From positions 188,172,934 to 188,236,933 of the forward strand of contig NC_084484.1 in the NCBI RefSeq assembly GCF_030035675.1: 64,000 nt of DNA, read 5' to 3'. The notes under the pieces were generated by a model, which was not told the origin of the DNA, did no database searches, and saw only the letters and a program-made list of their open reading frames with translations. Numbering within the stretch: the first letter of the stretch is position 1; every line of letters begins with the position of its first letter. Source of the DNA: Rhineura floridana (Eukaryota > Chordata > Lepidosauria > Squamata > Rhineuridae). Positions 51,751 to 62,254 of this stretch are shown piece by piece. A program made the translations under genes and the position numbers.

Positions 51751-52173
51751 CTCACTCAACAAAACTTAAAGAAGAATATGAAAATATCAAAATGGTCTTG
51801 CAGAAGCTCTGCTATCACGAGTACCAGTGGTCTATTTGTGTTGATCTAAAGATGGTGAACTTCTTCCTTGGGCAGCAAAGTGGATACACGAAGTACCCTT
51901 GTTTCATCTGCTTGTGGGATAGTAGGGCAAAGCGAGATCATTGGAAAAAAGTGACATGGCCTTCAAGGGAACACATGACTGTAGGTGCAGCGAACATCAT
52001 TAACAAGCCATTGGTTGACAGAGAAAAAATCATTCTCCCACCACTCCATATCAAGCTTGGACTGATGAAGCAATTTGTTAAGGCCTTGGACAGAGATGGT
52101 GATTGCTTCAAATACATTTGTAGATCGTTCCTTGGACTGACTATGGAAAAACTAAAAGCAGTTGTCAAGAAAG

Positions 52174-53509
52174 TTGACTTCAATACCGGGAAAGATATTA
52201 GAACAGATAATAAAAGAGTCCACTGGCAACTATCTAGATGACAATGCTGTGATTAGTAGGAGCCAGCATGGGTTTGTCAAGAAAAAATCCTGTCAAATTA
52301 ATCGCATCTCTTTTTTTGATCGGGTCACTAGCTTAGTAGATGGTGGAAATGCTGTAGATGTCATCTATCTAGATTTCAGCAAAGCATTTGACAAAGTCTC
52401 CCACAACCTTTTGATTAGCAAACTGGTCAAATGCGGACTACATGGAAATACTGTCAGGTGGATTCACAACTGGTTGGAAAACCGTACTCAAAGAGTGGTT
52501 GTCAGTGGCTCTGCTTCGGACTGGAAGGAGGTTTTGAGTGGAGTGCCACAGGGTTCTGTCTTGGGGCCGATACTCTTCAATATTTTTATCAATGACTTAG
52601 ATGATGGGGTGGAGGGAAGCCTTATGAAGTTTGCGGATGATACGAAACTGGGAGGGATAGCTAACACAATGGAAGACAGGAATAAAATCCAAAGGGACCT
52701 GGATAGACTAGAAAATTGGGCTGAAATTAATAAAATGAAATACAATAAAGACAAATGCAGGATTCTGCATTTAGGCCACAAGAACAAAATGCACGGGTAC
52801 AGGATGGGAAATACCCGGCTTAGCAGTAGTACGTGTGAGAAGGACCTTGGAGTTGTAGTGGATCACAAGTTGAACATGACCCAGCAGTGTGATGCTGTGG
52901 CAAAAAAGGCAAACGCGGTGTTGGGCTGCATAAACAGAGCTATAGTTTCCAGGTCGAGGGAAGTAATAGTCCCACTATATTCTGCATTAGTCGGGCCTCA
53001 TCTGGAATACTGCGTTCAGTTCTGGGCGCCTCATTTTAAGAAAGATATAGACAAGTTAGAGCGGGTTCAGAAGAGGGCGACGAGGATGATAGCTGGTATG
53101 GAGAACAAGTCTTATGAGGAAAGGTTGAGGGAACTTGGCATGTTCAGTCTGGTGAAGAGAAGGCTGAGGGGTGACATGATTGCACTCTTTAAGTACCTGA
53201 AGGGCTGTCACATAGAGGAGGGTACAGATTTGTTCTCTGCTGCCCCAGAGGGTAGGACTAGGTCTAATGGTTTTAAGTTGCAGGAGTGTAGATTCAGATT
53301 GGACATTAGAAGGAACTTCTTGACAGAAAGGGCAGTTCGGCAATGGAACTGACTGCCTAGGGAGGTGGTGGGATCCCCTTCGCTGGATGTCTTCAAGCAG
53401 AGGCTGGACAGCTATCTGCGGGAGATGTTCTAGCTGTGGATTTCCTGCTGTGAGCAGGGGGTTGGACTCGATGGCGTACAAGGCTCCTTCCAACTCTGAT
53501 TCTATGAAA
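52174..53509 (+). mobile_element. CR1 LINE, 5'-truncated, RT frame open
   Basis: The open frame 52162-53352 holds the RT from SIPGKILEQIIKESTGNYLD through SQHGFVKKKSC, YLDFSKAFDKVSHNLL, SGVPQGSVLGPILFNIFIND, FADDTKLGG and FGKRRLRGDMIALF-like thumb to the stop, and the 3' tail ends 'gattctatga'. All RT catalytic motifs are intact; the endonuclease is missing. Much better kept than the other CR1s here, so young. Confidence 0.9.
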
Positions 53510-54025
53510 TTCTTGGGTAACCACAAAGCAGACAATTATGAAGAATTGGTGCAAAACATGCTCGCTAACTTTAAACTTTAAATAAATAATATATAATAAA
53601 TAAATAAACATTTGGGTACCAATATGAGCATAAAGGTACACTATCTCCATGGCCACTTAGACAGATTTCTGGATAATCTTGGTGATTTTAGTGAGGAACA
53701 AGGGGAGAGGTTCCATCAGGATATAAAGGTGATGGAGGAAAGGTATCAAGGCAGATGGGACAGACACATGGTGGCAGACTACTGCTGGAGCCTCCAACGT
53801 GATTGTCCTGATGCCCCACATAAAAGAAAATCGTACACACAGCGTTGTTCTATGCATTAATTGTGATTATCTGAATCAGCTTACTTTGTTTTAATATTGT
53901 ACTGAATACAACGCCATTAGGTATTTCATGTGTTTACTTTTGTATGATTTGAGACAGTTTCCATGTCATTTGTGGGTAGGCTATGCCTGACCATTAAATT
54001 TTTTGAATTTGTTATGTTTTTCAAT

Positions 54026-54151
54026 GGGGGCATCCATTATCTCAAAAATTAGAGCCAATCTAGCAAAACCGATGCCATATTCGGAATCAGCGACACAAAG
54101 TTACTCTAAAATCGATCAAACATCATTGGCAATAAACTTAGTGTTGACCAG
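54026..54151 (-). repeat. Right terminal inverted repeat of the DNA transposon
   Basis: 'catccattatctcaaaaatt' to 'catcattggc' and out to 'gtgttgacca'. BovB sequence resumes directly after it. Confidence 0.85.
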
Positions 54152-55248
54152 TCTTTTTCACAGGCCATGGTATGCACAAAGCTCTCCTGCAACACCACAA
54201 TTCAAATGAGTTGATTTTTCCGCTTTTTTCACTGCCCAAGTTTCACATGCATACATAGAGATTGGGAATACCATGGTCTGAATGATTCTGACTTTAGTGT
54301 TCAGTGATTCATCTTTGCATTTGAGGACCTTTTCTAGTTCTCTCACAGCTGCCCTCCCCAGTCCTAGCCTTCTGATTTCTTGACTATTGTCTCCTTTTTG
54401 GTTAATGACTGTGTCCTCACTGTCAACTTTAAAGTAAATCTTCTGTTGTCATTTCTTTAGTCTTTTTGACATTCAGCTGTAGTCTTGCTTTTGTGCTTTC
54501 CTCTTCAACTTTCATCAGCATTCGTTTCCAATAATTACTGGTTTCTGCTGGTAGTATGGTATCATCTGCATATCTTAAATTGATATTTCTCCCTCCAATT
54601 CTCACACCTCCTTCATCTTGGTCCAGTTCTGCTTTCTGTATATGTTCTGCGTACAGATTAAATAAAGAGGGTGACAAAATACACCCGTCTCACACCCTTT
54701 CTGATGGGGAACCAATCACTTTCTGCATATTCTGTCCTTACAGTAGCCTGTTGTCCAGAGTATAGGTTGCGCATCAGGACAATCAGATGCTGTGGCACCC
54801 CCATTTCTTTTAAAGCATTCCATAGTTTTTCATGATCTACACAGTCAAAGGCTTTGCTGTAATCTATAAAGCACAGGGTGATTTTCTTATGAAATTCCTT
54901 GGTCCATTCCATTATCCAACGTATGTTTCAGATATGATCTCTGGTGCCTCTTCCCTTTCTAAATCCAGCTTGGACGTCTGGCATTTCTCACTCCATATAT
55001 GGTAAGAGCCTCTGTTGTAGAATCTTGAGCATTATGTTACTTGCATGGGATATTAAGGCAATAGTTCAATAATTACTGCATTCCCTGGGATCCCCTTTTC
55101 TTTGGAATTGGGATGTATATTGAACACTTCCAGTCTGTTTAGTTTTCCATATTTCTTGACAGATTTTAGCCAAAATTTGGACAGATTCAGTCTCAGTAGC
55201 TTGTAGCAACTCTACTGGTATGCCATCTGTTCCTGGTGGATATGGTCG
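54152..55248 (-). mobile_element. BovB LINE, part right of the TIR transposon
   Basis: Minus strand: [40 protein letters not shown] (ADD kept), [20 protein letters not shown]. Truncated at about 55248; EN missing. Continues 47607-47916. Confidence 0.88.
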
Positions 55249-55251
55249 GAT

Positions 55252-55388
55252 ATGGCTGCAAAAAAGGCCAATGCTATTTTAGGCTGAATTAACAGTATAG
55301 TTTCCAAATTGTGCAAAGTACAAGTTCCCCTCTATTTGGCAATGGTGCGGCCTCACCTTGAGTACTGCATCCTGTTCTGGACACCACA
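55252..55388 (+). mobile_element. CR1 fragment, left half
   Basis: 'caaaaaaggccaatgctatt', VQVPLYLAMVRPHLEYCILFW; continues at 56653 after the inserted minus-strand CR1. Confidence 0.75.
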
Positions 55389-56652
55389 TAAGAACATAAA
55401 AAGAGCCTGCTGGATCAGGCCAGTGGCCCATCTAGTCCAGCATCCTGTTCTCACAGTGGCCAACCAGGTGCCTGGGGGAAGCCCGCAAGCAGGACCTGAG
55501 TGCAAGAACACTCTCCCCTCCTGAGGCTTCCGGCAACTGGTTTTCAGAAGCATGCTGCCTCTGACTAGGGTGGCAGAGCACAGTCATCATGGCTAGTAGC
55601 CATTGATAGCCCTGTCCTCCATGAATTTGTCTAATCGTTTAAAGCCATCCAAGCTGGTGGCCATTACTGCATCTTGTGGGAGCACTGAGTAAAGAAGTAT
55701 TTCCTTTTGTCTGTCCTGAATCTTCCAACATTCAGCTTCTTTGAATGTCCATGAGTTCTAGTATTGAGAGGGAGAAGAACTTTTCTCTATCCACTTTCTC
55801 AATGCCATGCATAATTTTATACACTTCTATCATGTCTCCTCTGACCCGCCTTTTCTCTAAACTAAAAAGCCCCAAATGCTGCAACCTTTCCTCGTAAGGG
55901 AGTCGCTCCATCCCCTTGATCATTCTGGTTGCCCTCTTCTGAACCTTTTCCAATTCTAGAATATCCTTTTTGAGATGAGGTGACCAGAACTGTACACAGT
56001 ATTCCAAATGTGGCCGCACCATAGATTTATACAACAGCATTATGATATCGGCTGTTTTATTTTCAATACCTTTCCTAATTATCCCTAGCATGGAATTTGC
56101 CTTTTTCACAGCTGCCGCACACTGGGTCGACATTTTCATCGTGCTGTCCACTACAACCCCAAGGCCTCTCTTCTGGTCGGTCACCGCCAGTTCAGACCCC
56201 ATGAGCATATATGTGAAATTCAGATTTTTTGCTCCAATGTGCATAATTTTACACTTGTTTATATTGAATTGCATTTGCCATTTTCCCACCCATTCACTCA
56301 GTTTGGAGAGGTCTTTTTGGAGCTCTTCGCAATCCCTTTTTGTTTTAACAACCCTGAACAATTTAGTATCGTAAGCAAACTTGGCCACTTCACAGCTTAC
56401 TCCTAATTCTAGGTCATTAATGAACAAGTTGAAAAGTACAGGTCCCAATACCGATCCTTGAGGAACTCCACTTTCTACAGCCCTTCATTGGGAGAACTGT
56501 CCGTTTATTCCTACTCTCTGCTTTCTGCTTCTTAACCAATTCCTTATCCACAAGAGAACCTCTCCTTATTCCATGACTGCTAAACTTCCTCAGAAGACTT
56601 TGGTGAGGTACCTTGTCAAAAGCTTTTTGAAAGTCTAAGTACACTATGTCCA
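55389..56652 (-). mobile_element. CR1 LINE nested in another CR1, with 12-bp target duplication
   Basis: 3'UTR 55389-55735, RT 55740-56650: [60 protein letters not shown]. The catalytic motif reads AYD where FADD is expected, so dead. ctggacaccaca at 55377-55388 and 56653-56664 flanks it and rejoins the host CR1 exactly. Confidence 0.88.
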
Positions 56653-57115
56653 CTGGACACCACACTTTAAGGAGGATGCAGAATAAATTGTAAAGGTTCA
56701 AAGGAAGGCAACAGTGAGTATCAGGGGACTGGAAACAAAGCCCTATGGGGAGAGACTGAAAGAACTGGGCTTGTTCTCAGGGGGAGATATGATAGCACTG
56801 TTCAAGTACTTGAAAGGTTGCCACAGAGGAGGGCCGGGATCTCTTCTCGATCGTCCCAGAGTGCAGGACACAGAATAAAGGGCTCAAGTTGCAGGAAGCC
56901 AGATTTCCGCTGAACGTCAGGGAAAACTTCCTAACTATAAGGGCAGTACAAAATGGAACCAATGACCTTGGAAGGTGGTGGGCTCTCCAACACTGGAGGC
57001 ATTCAAGAGGCAGCAGGACAGTCACCTGCCGGGGATGCTTTTAGTTGGATTCCTGCATTGAACAGGGGGTTGGACTTGATGCCCTTATAGGCCCCTTCCA
57101 ATTCTACTATTCTAA
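56653..57115 (+). mobile_element. CR1 fragment, right half and 3' end
   Basis: 'cactttaaggaggatgcaga', the [20 protein letters not shown]-type region, then 'gacttgatgcccttataggc' and the tail 'ttctactattctaattctgt'. Confidence 0.8.
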
Positions 57116-57289
57116 TTCTGTAGTGCATATGGGAGAGGGCAGGCCAATGGACTACCTCTAGTACAAGACAAGTTACTGGGAATCGCTGTTGTGCTCAGGT
57201 CCTGCTTGTGGGCATGTGGTTGGCCACTGTGTATAGACTGGTGGACTAGACAGATTTTTTTCAAGCCTGAGAGCCACATTCCTTGCAGG

Positions 57290-57706
57290 CAGGGCTGTGG
57301 AGTCGGAAGCAATTTTGGGTGGAGTCGGAGTCAGTAGAAATGTACCGACTCAGACTTCAAAATAAAGTTTGATTGACAAATTTTTAAAAATATAAATTCA
57401 AAATGTCAAAGAAGCTTCCCATGAAGTCAGCTGTAGTTGAGCATTTCACCATAACTCAAGATGGAAAACATTTTGTGTGTCAGTGTATGACACAGGACCC
57501 AGATGAAGACAAATGTTGTGATGCCAAGATCAGCGCATATTCAGGCAGTGATAAAAATGCTCCTATGAGAGCTTCCAATTTAAAAAGACATTTACAGCCC
57601 TTTCCAGGGCTGTGGAGTTGGAAGCAATTTTGGGTGGAGTCAGTTGGACAGTAGAAAAATAGAGGAGTCGGAGTCGAAGGTTTGGCATACCAACTCCACA
57701 GCCCTG
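57290..57706 (+). mobile_element. hAT element with BED zinc finger, perfect 8-bp TSD
   Basis: Ends CAGGGCTGTGGAGTCGG and CCAACTCCACAGCCCTG are inverted. cttgcagg lies at both 57282-57289 and 57707-57714. The interior (57403-57600) codes for a BED-type finger: MSKKLPMKSAVVEHFTITQD, HFVCQCMTQDPDEDKCCD, MRASNLKRHLQ. A second copy of the left end starts at about 57604. The transposase catalytic part is missing: a deleted, non-autonomous copy. Confidence 0.9.
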
Positions 57707-57714
57707 CTTGCAGG

Positions 57715-58800
57715 TGTGGCCAGAATCAAAACATGGGTGGAGCAACAGCTCTTGCCTTTCCAGAAACATGGGGGGGGCTGGAGAAAGAGGACGCGGGCCA
57801 AACCATCCCACCCCTGAGCATTTTTTGGCACATTGCTCTCCCCCGTTCCCCCAAACCTGCAGTTACACAAGTTCTCTGTGGTGTGTGCCTCCACAGCCAA
57901 GCCTCGGGGAGAAAGGGGTGATAGAATATCCTGACTCTTGGAGCCCCGCATAGGATTCTGCCCCCCCTCCGGGAGTCCTGCAGGTGGGTGTCAGCAGCAG
58001 GCTGTGCTTGAGGAATGCTAGTCCTCGCTCAGGACCAGTAAAAATGGAGGCGGCCTCTGCCAGCTGTCTTTGCCACACAGATCCCTCCACCTGCCCTGGA
58101 GGGAAGGCTGCCACAGACTCATGGAAAAAGGGCGGAGGTTCCTGCGTATTCTGCCAAAAGGAGGGAATCCAAGGCAACACTTTTTCTTCAGAGTTAGAAA
58201 CAGAATTTTGTATTTTATTTCTGCACAATCCTTTTGATTGTCTCCATCGCCACCATATGCTGGGTCCCTGCACCCTTCCTCTCCATCCATACAAGTCATG
58301 TTCCTCTGACTGAAACCAGCACACTTGGAGGGGTGGGGCAAGCCACAGCGGCTGATCTGGAGGTGGCAGAGCTTTGAGGGCTAAGCAATGCCCCAGGACT
58401 GCTCCTAAAGGCATGTGAAATTAGGCCCAGGGACACCAAGCCAGGCCGTAGGAGCTGGAAGGAAGGCCCTGGCCAGTCGTGCAGTCTCCACGGCCTCCTG
58501 CAAGGCCCTCCAAGCGAGACTACAACAATTCGCACCTCCCCTCTCGCCGAGGAGGGGAAGGGCTGAGAGCATCAGGCTGTCCCTTTCCCCACTCTGGCTT
58601 CAACGCAGCCAGCGTGTCTGGACCTAGACGGGGGGGGGGGACTACTGCTCAGGTCTCGTGTTGCCAACCACTGCAGCTCCACCATCCCAACCCAAATCAG
58701 GGGGAACAAGAGGGCCCACCAGGGAGCAGAAATATGCCAAGCTGGGGGTGCAGATCATCACCGTGGCACCTACAAGAGGACCATGGCAGGTTCTGTTTTG
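57715..58800. other. Unassigned sequence 3' of ARFIP2
   Basis: No gene or repeat recognised. Frames longer than 100 codons here have no recognisable domain. Confidence 0.45.
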
Positions 58801-58805
58801 TACCA

Positions 58806-58811
58806 TTTATT
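58806..58811 (-). terminator. ARFIP2: Likely ARFIP2 poly(A) signal
   Basis: Minus-strand AATAAA about 970 nt past the ARFIP2 stop codon, with T/GT-rich sequence further on. A CA microsatellite at about 58950-58990 and several G/C runs lie in the inferred 3'UTR. Confidence 0.55.
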
Positions 58812-59775
58812 CTGGAATCTTTACAGAGGGAGTTGGAGGTGTCGCCCAGGGGCTTGACCTAGCAAGAAAGAAGCACCTCTTCCCAGCCCCCCATTGCGCC
58901 ACCACCACTCACCCAGGAATACAACACAGGGATACTGGCCATAAAAGACATGCCCACACACACACACACACACTTCGCGCACACACACCAATTTGTCCCC
59001 CACCACCAGACTGGTGACAGGCTACTTTTTGGTCCTTGCCCTCCTCACTTGCGAGGTGGGGTGGGGGGTCTAAGCCTGGGCTCTTCGTCCTCCCTACTCC
59101 CCAACAGCAGCATATCAAGGCCGAGATCTCTTGTGCGGGGGGGGGGGGGAGGCTGCCTCTCCATTTGGAGCAAAAACACAGAGGCCAGAACTACCCAAAT
59201 GCAGGAACCCCCCGACAAACGCTGGCACAGAGCAGCAGTGGGGGGCAGATGGGAAGCCACTGCCCCCCTCCCTATTTACGCCAGTGGGGGACTGCAGCAT
59301 AGGCTGGGGGCACCTCACGGGCCACACATCTCGCTGCTTGCTGCACAAGGGAGCAACCAATGAAGTTGCCCCCGCCAATGTAAGACCCTCTTTGGTGGCC
59401 GTTCTCCCTTCAGCCCCCCCCCCCCGAGTGTTTCAAAGTGCACAGGCAACATTCTACGCTGACCTTCCAGCATGGCACGGGGGGGCACTCTTTTCAGAGC
59501 CAGGAGATAAGTCTGGGGAAGGATTCAAAGGCCTCCAACCCAGATGGAGGGGGTGAGGGGCCACTAAACCAGCCTCAGGAAACGCTGGGGGAGGGGGACA
59601 GGAGGAGAGGAAAGCAACTGTTCCTACTGCTGGGATCCTCCCAGGCGTGAGCTGCCCCCCTCCTCCAAAGGCAGTTTGGGGCACAGGAAGGAGGCCTGAG
59701 CTCCCCCTCCCCACACACCAGATCAGAGTCCAGGCCCAGGAGGAAGGGAGGGAGGGAGGGAGGGGGCCAAGGCGT

Positions 59776-59931
59776 TCACTGCTCCTCCAGCCAGGAGGGC
59801 TTCTCCGCCCCAGGACTCTTCAGCTTGATGTTGAACTGCTTCAGGGTCTGCTCCAGCTGCTGCTGGTTGCCGGCAAAGTAGGCCGAGATGGCGTTGTGGA
59901 AGAGGAGCAACTGCTTATGCATCACTTTCAC
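59776..59931 (-). CDS. ARFIP2: ARFIP2 terminal coding exon
   Basis: [54 protein letters not shown]. 52 codons including the stop. Confidence 0.96.
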   Translation of the reverse strand: MKVMHKQLLLFHNAISAYFAGNQQQLEQTLKQFNIKLKSPGAEKPSWLEEQ

Positions 59932-61809
59932 CTGCGGGGGGGGGGAGAAAGGTGAGTGTCACCCCAGGGAGAAGCTCTGCCCCCCTTGCAGCCCCCTCCG
60001 CTCTAGACCCGGGCCCACTGGGCACATGTCAGCACGCATGGAGCACTGCTGGGCAATGCCTGATGCCGAAGGAGCGCAGCCCAGGAGGTGAGAGCGGGGG
60101 GGGGGACCATTCCCTGCCCCCTCGCCCACCTTGTTCTCCTCCAAGAACTTCAGCTTGACCGCCACGTCTGCCCGCAGCTTCTCGTACTTCGAGCGATGGG
60201 CCTGGAAGTTGACCTGGGCAGCATCCAAGCGGCAGAGGGTGCTGGCATCCCGGGGGCCCAGGTTCAGCTCCTCCAGGTCTGTGCGGTAGGCATCGTACTC
60301 CAACCTGCGCCGTGGGGTGGACAGGCTGAGTCGCGGCAGCCACTGCCCCCGCAGCAGTCCTGCCACTTCCCCATTCCCGGCGTGAGTAGTCATTGTGGCC
60401 TCTGTGCAGCCCCCCCACCACCACCAGGGAACCCGCTGGGCCCTGCCTGTGCCTCCTCCACAGGTGCCCCCTCCCCCTCGGCCCCACCTGGCAGTCTCGT
60501 ACTGCTTGACGGTCATGAGGGTGTCCTCCATGGTCTTGCTGACCAGTGTGTTGATGCTGGAGACGAAGAAATTGACGGCTCCCAGGAGGGTCTCCCCATT
60601 CTTGCACAGCAACTTCTGTGTCTCTGCATTGTACCCGAACTCCTCCTGGGCGGGGAGGGGAGAAGAGGCCCAAGGTTGGGGGCTGCTGGGGAAGAAAGCC
60701 CACCCCAGACCCGCAGCCTGCACTCGAAGCAGCTTATTCAATGGAAGGCAACCAACACTCCCTTTCCTCTCTCCGCCCCGCTGCCAACGCTAGGGGCCTG
60801 GGCCTGACTGATCTTGCTTCAGCCGTCTGCAGATATGGACATCTGGGGGGACTGAAGCTGCCGTCCTGGCACTGCCCAGGCATTTTCAGACTCAGCTTTG
60901 CCAAGCAAGGGGGCAGACAGCGGACCATGCTTGTGCAGCGTCACAGGACAGAAGAGCTGATCAGACTCTCTGTCCGCCTAGCCCCAGCCTACTCTGACTG
61001 GTAGCAGCTCTCCAGGGTTTCTGGGAGGGAAGGGCCTTGCCCATCTCCATGCCTCCTCCTCCTCCTCCCGGAACTCCTCTCTCACCCTGGATTTTTGCCT
61101 TTGACTGGGGGGGGGGGGGGGAGGCCGGAGCCTTGAGCCAGGGAGGCAGCACTGGGCTCTGCCCAGAGAGCATGGCCTACTGCACTCTCCTCGAAACCCC
61201 TCACTGGCTGCCCCACCACGTCCTGTGCAACCTTGTTGGCTTTGACCTCCCCTCTCTAAGGGACCTTGCTGAGCCACGCCTGGAAACCCCGCCCAGCGCC
61301 CCTTCTCCCCCCGTGTCTTCCCCTCTCCTTCAAACCCACCTTTCCCCAGAAGCCGTCGGCCCTCTGTCCTACCCCCTCGGCACGCATTGGGCCCTCTCGG
61401 CCCAGCTCTCCCCCTCCCCTGGGGCAGGGGCTCATCTTTTGCGCCTGCCATTCTGTGAAACGCCAGGTGATTGGAGGGAGACCCTGGAAAGGACCCCAAA
61501 GGCAGGAGGGAGGCCCTGGCCCGCTGCACTTGAGCACACTGGGAGGCCTGGTGTTGTCCGCCTCGGCTAGGAGTAGGGAGCAGAAACCTGGAGCTCGGGG
61601 GACTTCTGGCTGAGGTCTGAGAAGGCGTCGGCAAGGGCGTGCTGCGTCTGCACCAGGCTGTAGAAGTGGTTGGTGAGGGCCCGCGCCAGGCCCAGGACAC
61701 ACTCGTACTTCCGCTTTGTGTCTCGCAGCAGCTCAATCTGGGTTTCCAGCTCCAGGTCGACAGTCCGAGAGCCTCGGCCAAAGCGCTCCGAGATCAGCTG
61801 CTTCGTGCA
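59776..61809 (-). CDS. ARFIP2: ARFIP2 (arfaptin-2), last four coding exons (BAR domain)
   Basis: Exons 61588-61809, 60488-60645, 60130-60304 and 59776-59931 encode the last 236 residues in one continuous phase and end PSWLEEQ, stop at 59776-59778. Family knowledge: arfaptins form crescent BAR dimers that bind Rac1 and Arf/Arl1 GTPases at the trans-Golgi and shape membranes. The visible part is most of the AH/BAR domain: [85 protein letters not shown]2 rather than ARFIP1 by [30 protein letters not shown] and the TRIM3 linkage. Human ARFIP2 has 341 residues, so about 105 N-terminal ones are beyond 64000. No defect seen. Confidence 0.96.
60130..60304 (-). CDS. ARFIP2: ARFIP2 exon: BAR middle/late
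   Basis: [20 protein letters not shown] to [14 protein letters not shown]. Acceptor GCGCAG/GTT, donor AAG/GTGGGC, phase 0. Confidence 0.95.
60488..60645 (-). CDS. ARFIP2: ARFIP2 exon: BAR middle
   Basis: [20 protein letters not shown] to [13 protein letters not shown]. Acceptor CCCAG/GAG, donor CCAG/GTGGGG, phase 2. Confidence 0.95.
61588..61809 (-). CDS. ARFIP2: ARFIP2 exon: BAR helix 1
   Basis: [20 protein letters not shown] to [12 protein letters not shown], 74 codons, phase 0. Acceptor CCTCAG/TGC. The donor is CAG/GTTTCT, weak at +3 to +6, but the phase and homology leave no other choice. Confidence 0.94.
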
Positions 61810-62254
61810 CTGAGGAGGGTGGAGAATGAGGAGGTGGCGTTTGGCGCACTGACTGCTGCTTTAGCTTGCTCTTAATTACAAACACTCCCAGGACAGCTAA
61901 ATGGAAAAGCAGCACTGAGGACCGCTGTAAAAGCCCGGGGGCAGGGGGCACGAAATTCAGATGCCCACAAAGGGAGAGGAGAGGACTGCACAAGTGGGGG
62001 CGCCATGGCTGAAAAGGCTGCCGCTGCCCCACCTTCCCATGGCACTCGGAGAAGAAGGTCCTCCGGAGAGGATCTTCACAGCCAGAGCCCAGCTCCCAAG
62101 ACAGAAAGGACTCTCCAGGTGAGACCAGACCTTTGGGACGGTGCTGGGAAGGGCCCTGAGGTCCCTGTGGGCTGGTGCCAGCGGCTAGTGTCTAGTGGTT
62201 GTGGGTGAATTTCCTGAGAAGTCTTCAAAGGCAGTCCTGGGACCTCCTCTCTGT
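61810..62254. other. ARFIP2 intron, no feature firmly recognised
   Basis: Unassigned apart from a short plus-strand frame from ATG 62005 that ends at a donor-like CAG/GTGAGA (see findings). Confidence 0.4.

Larger units (their letters stand above)
47917..54151 (+). mobile_element. DNA transposon with about 130-bp TIRs and unclassified coding region, disrupted by four insertions
   Basis: The left end 47917-48055 and right end 54026-54151 are inverted repeats (shared 'ttgcca.ggatgtttga', 'attggctcta', 'tttttgagataatggat'; roughly three bases in four match). Termini are CACAG/CACTG-like. Coding pieces on the plus strand: about 48200-48726, 49240-49765, 51768-52173 and 53510-53870, with cysteine-rich FCYV/TCVECLRQW-type residues, GQQSGYTKYPCFICLWDS, LPPLHIKLGLMKQFVKAL and GERFHQDIKVMEERYQGRW. 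I know this protein type as multicopy and unnamed in arthropods and cnidarians. It has stops and frame breaks as well as the inserts. Superfamily not asserted; CACTA-like ends are only suggestive. Confidence 0.82.
38061..58805. other. FHDC-like to ARFIP2 intergenic region, 20 kb of nested elements
   Basis: No host gene was found. Elements are listed separately. Unassigned parts: about 38070-38340, 38450-38600 and 57715-58800. Confidence 0.6.

Noticed and set aside
52162-53352. Long 396-codon open frame as a host gene
   Set aside because: It is a CR1 reverse transcriptase with a CR1 3' tail.
59776-61809. Arfaptin exons could be ARFIP1
   Set aside because: [28 protein letters not shown] and the TRIM3 linkage match ARFIP2.
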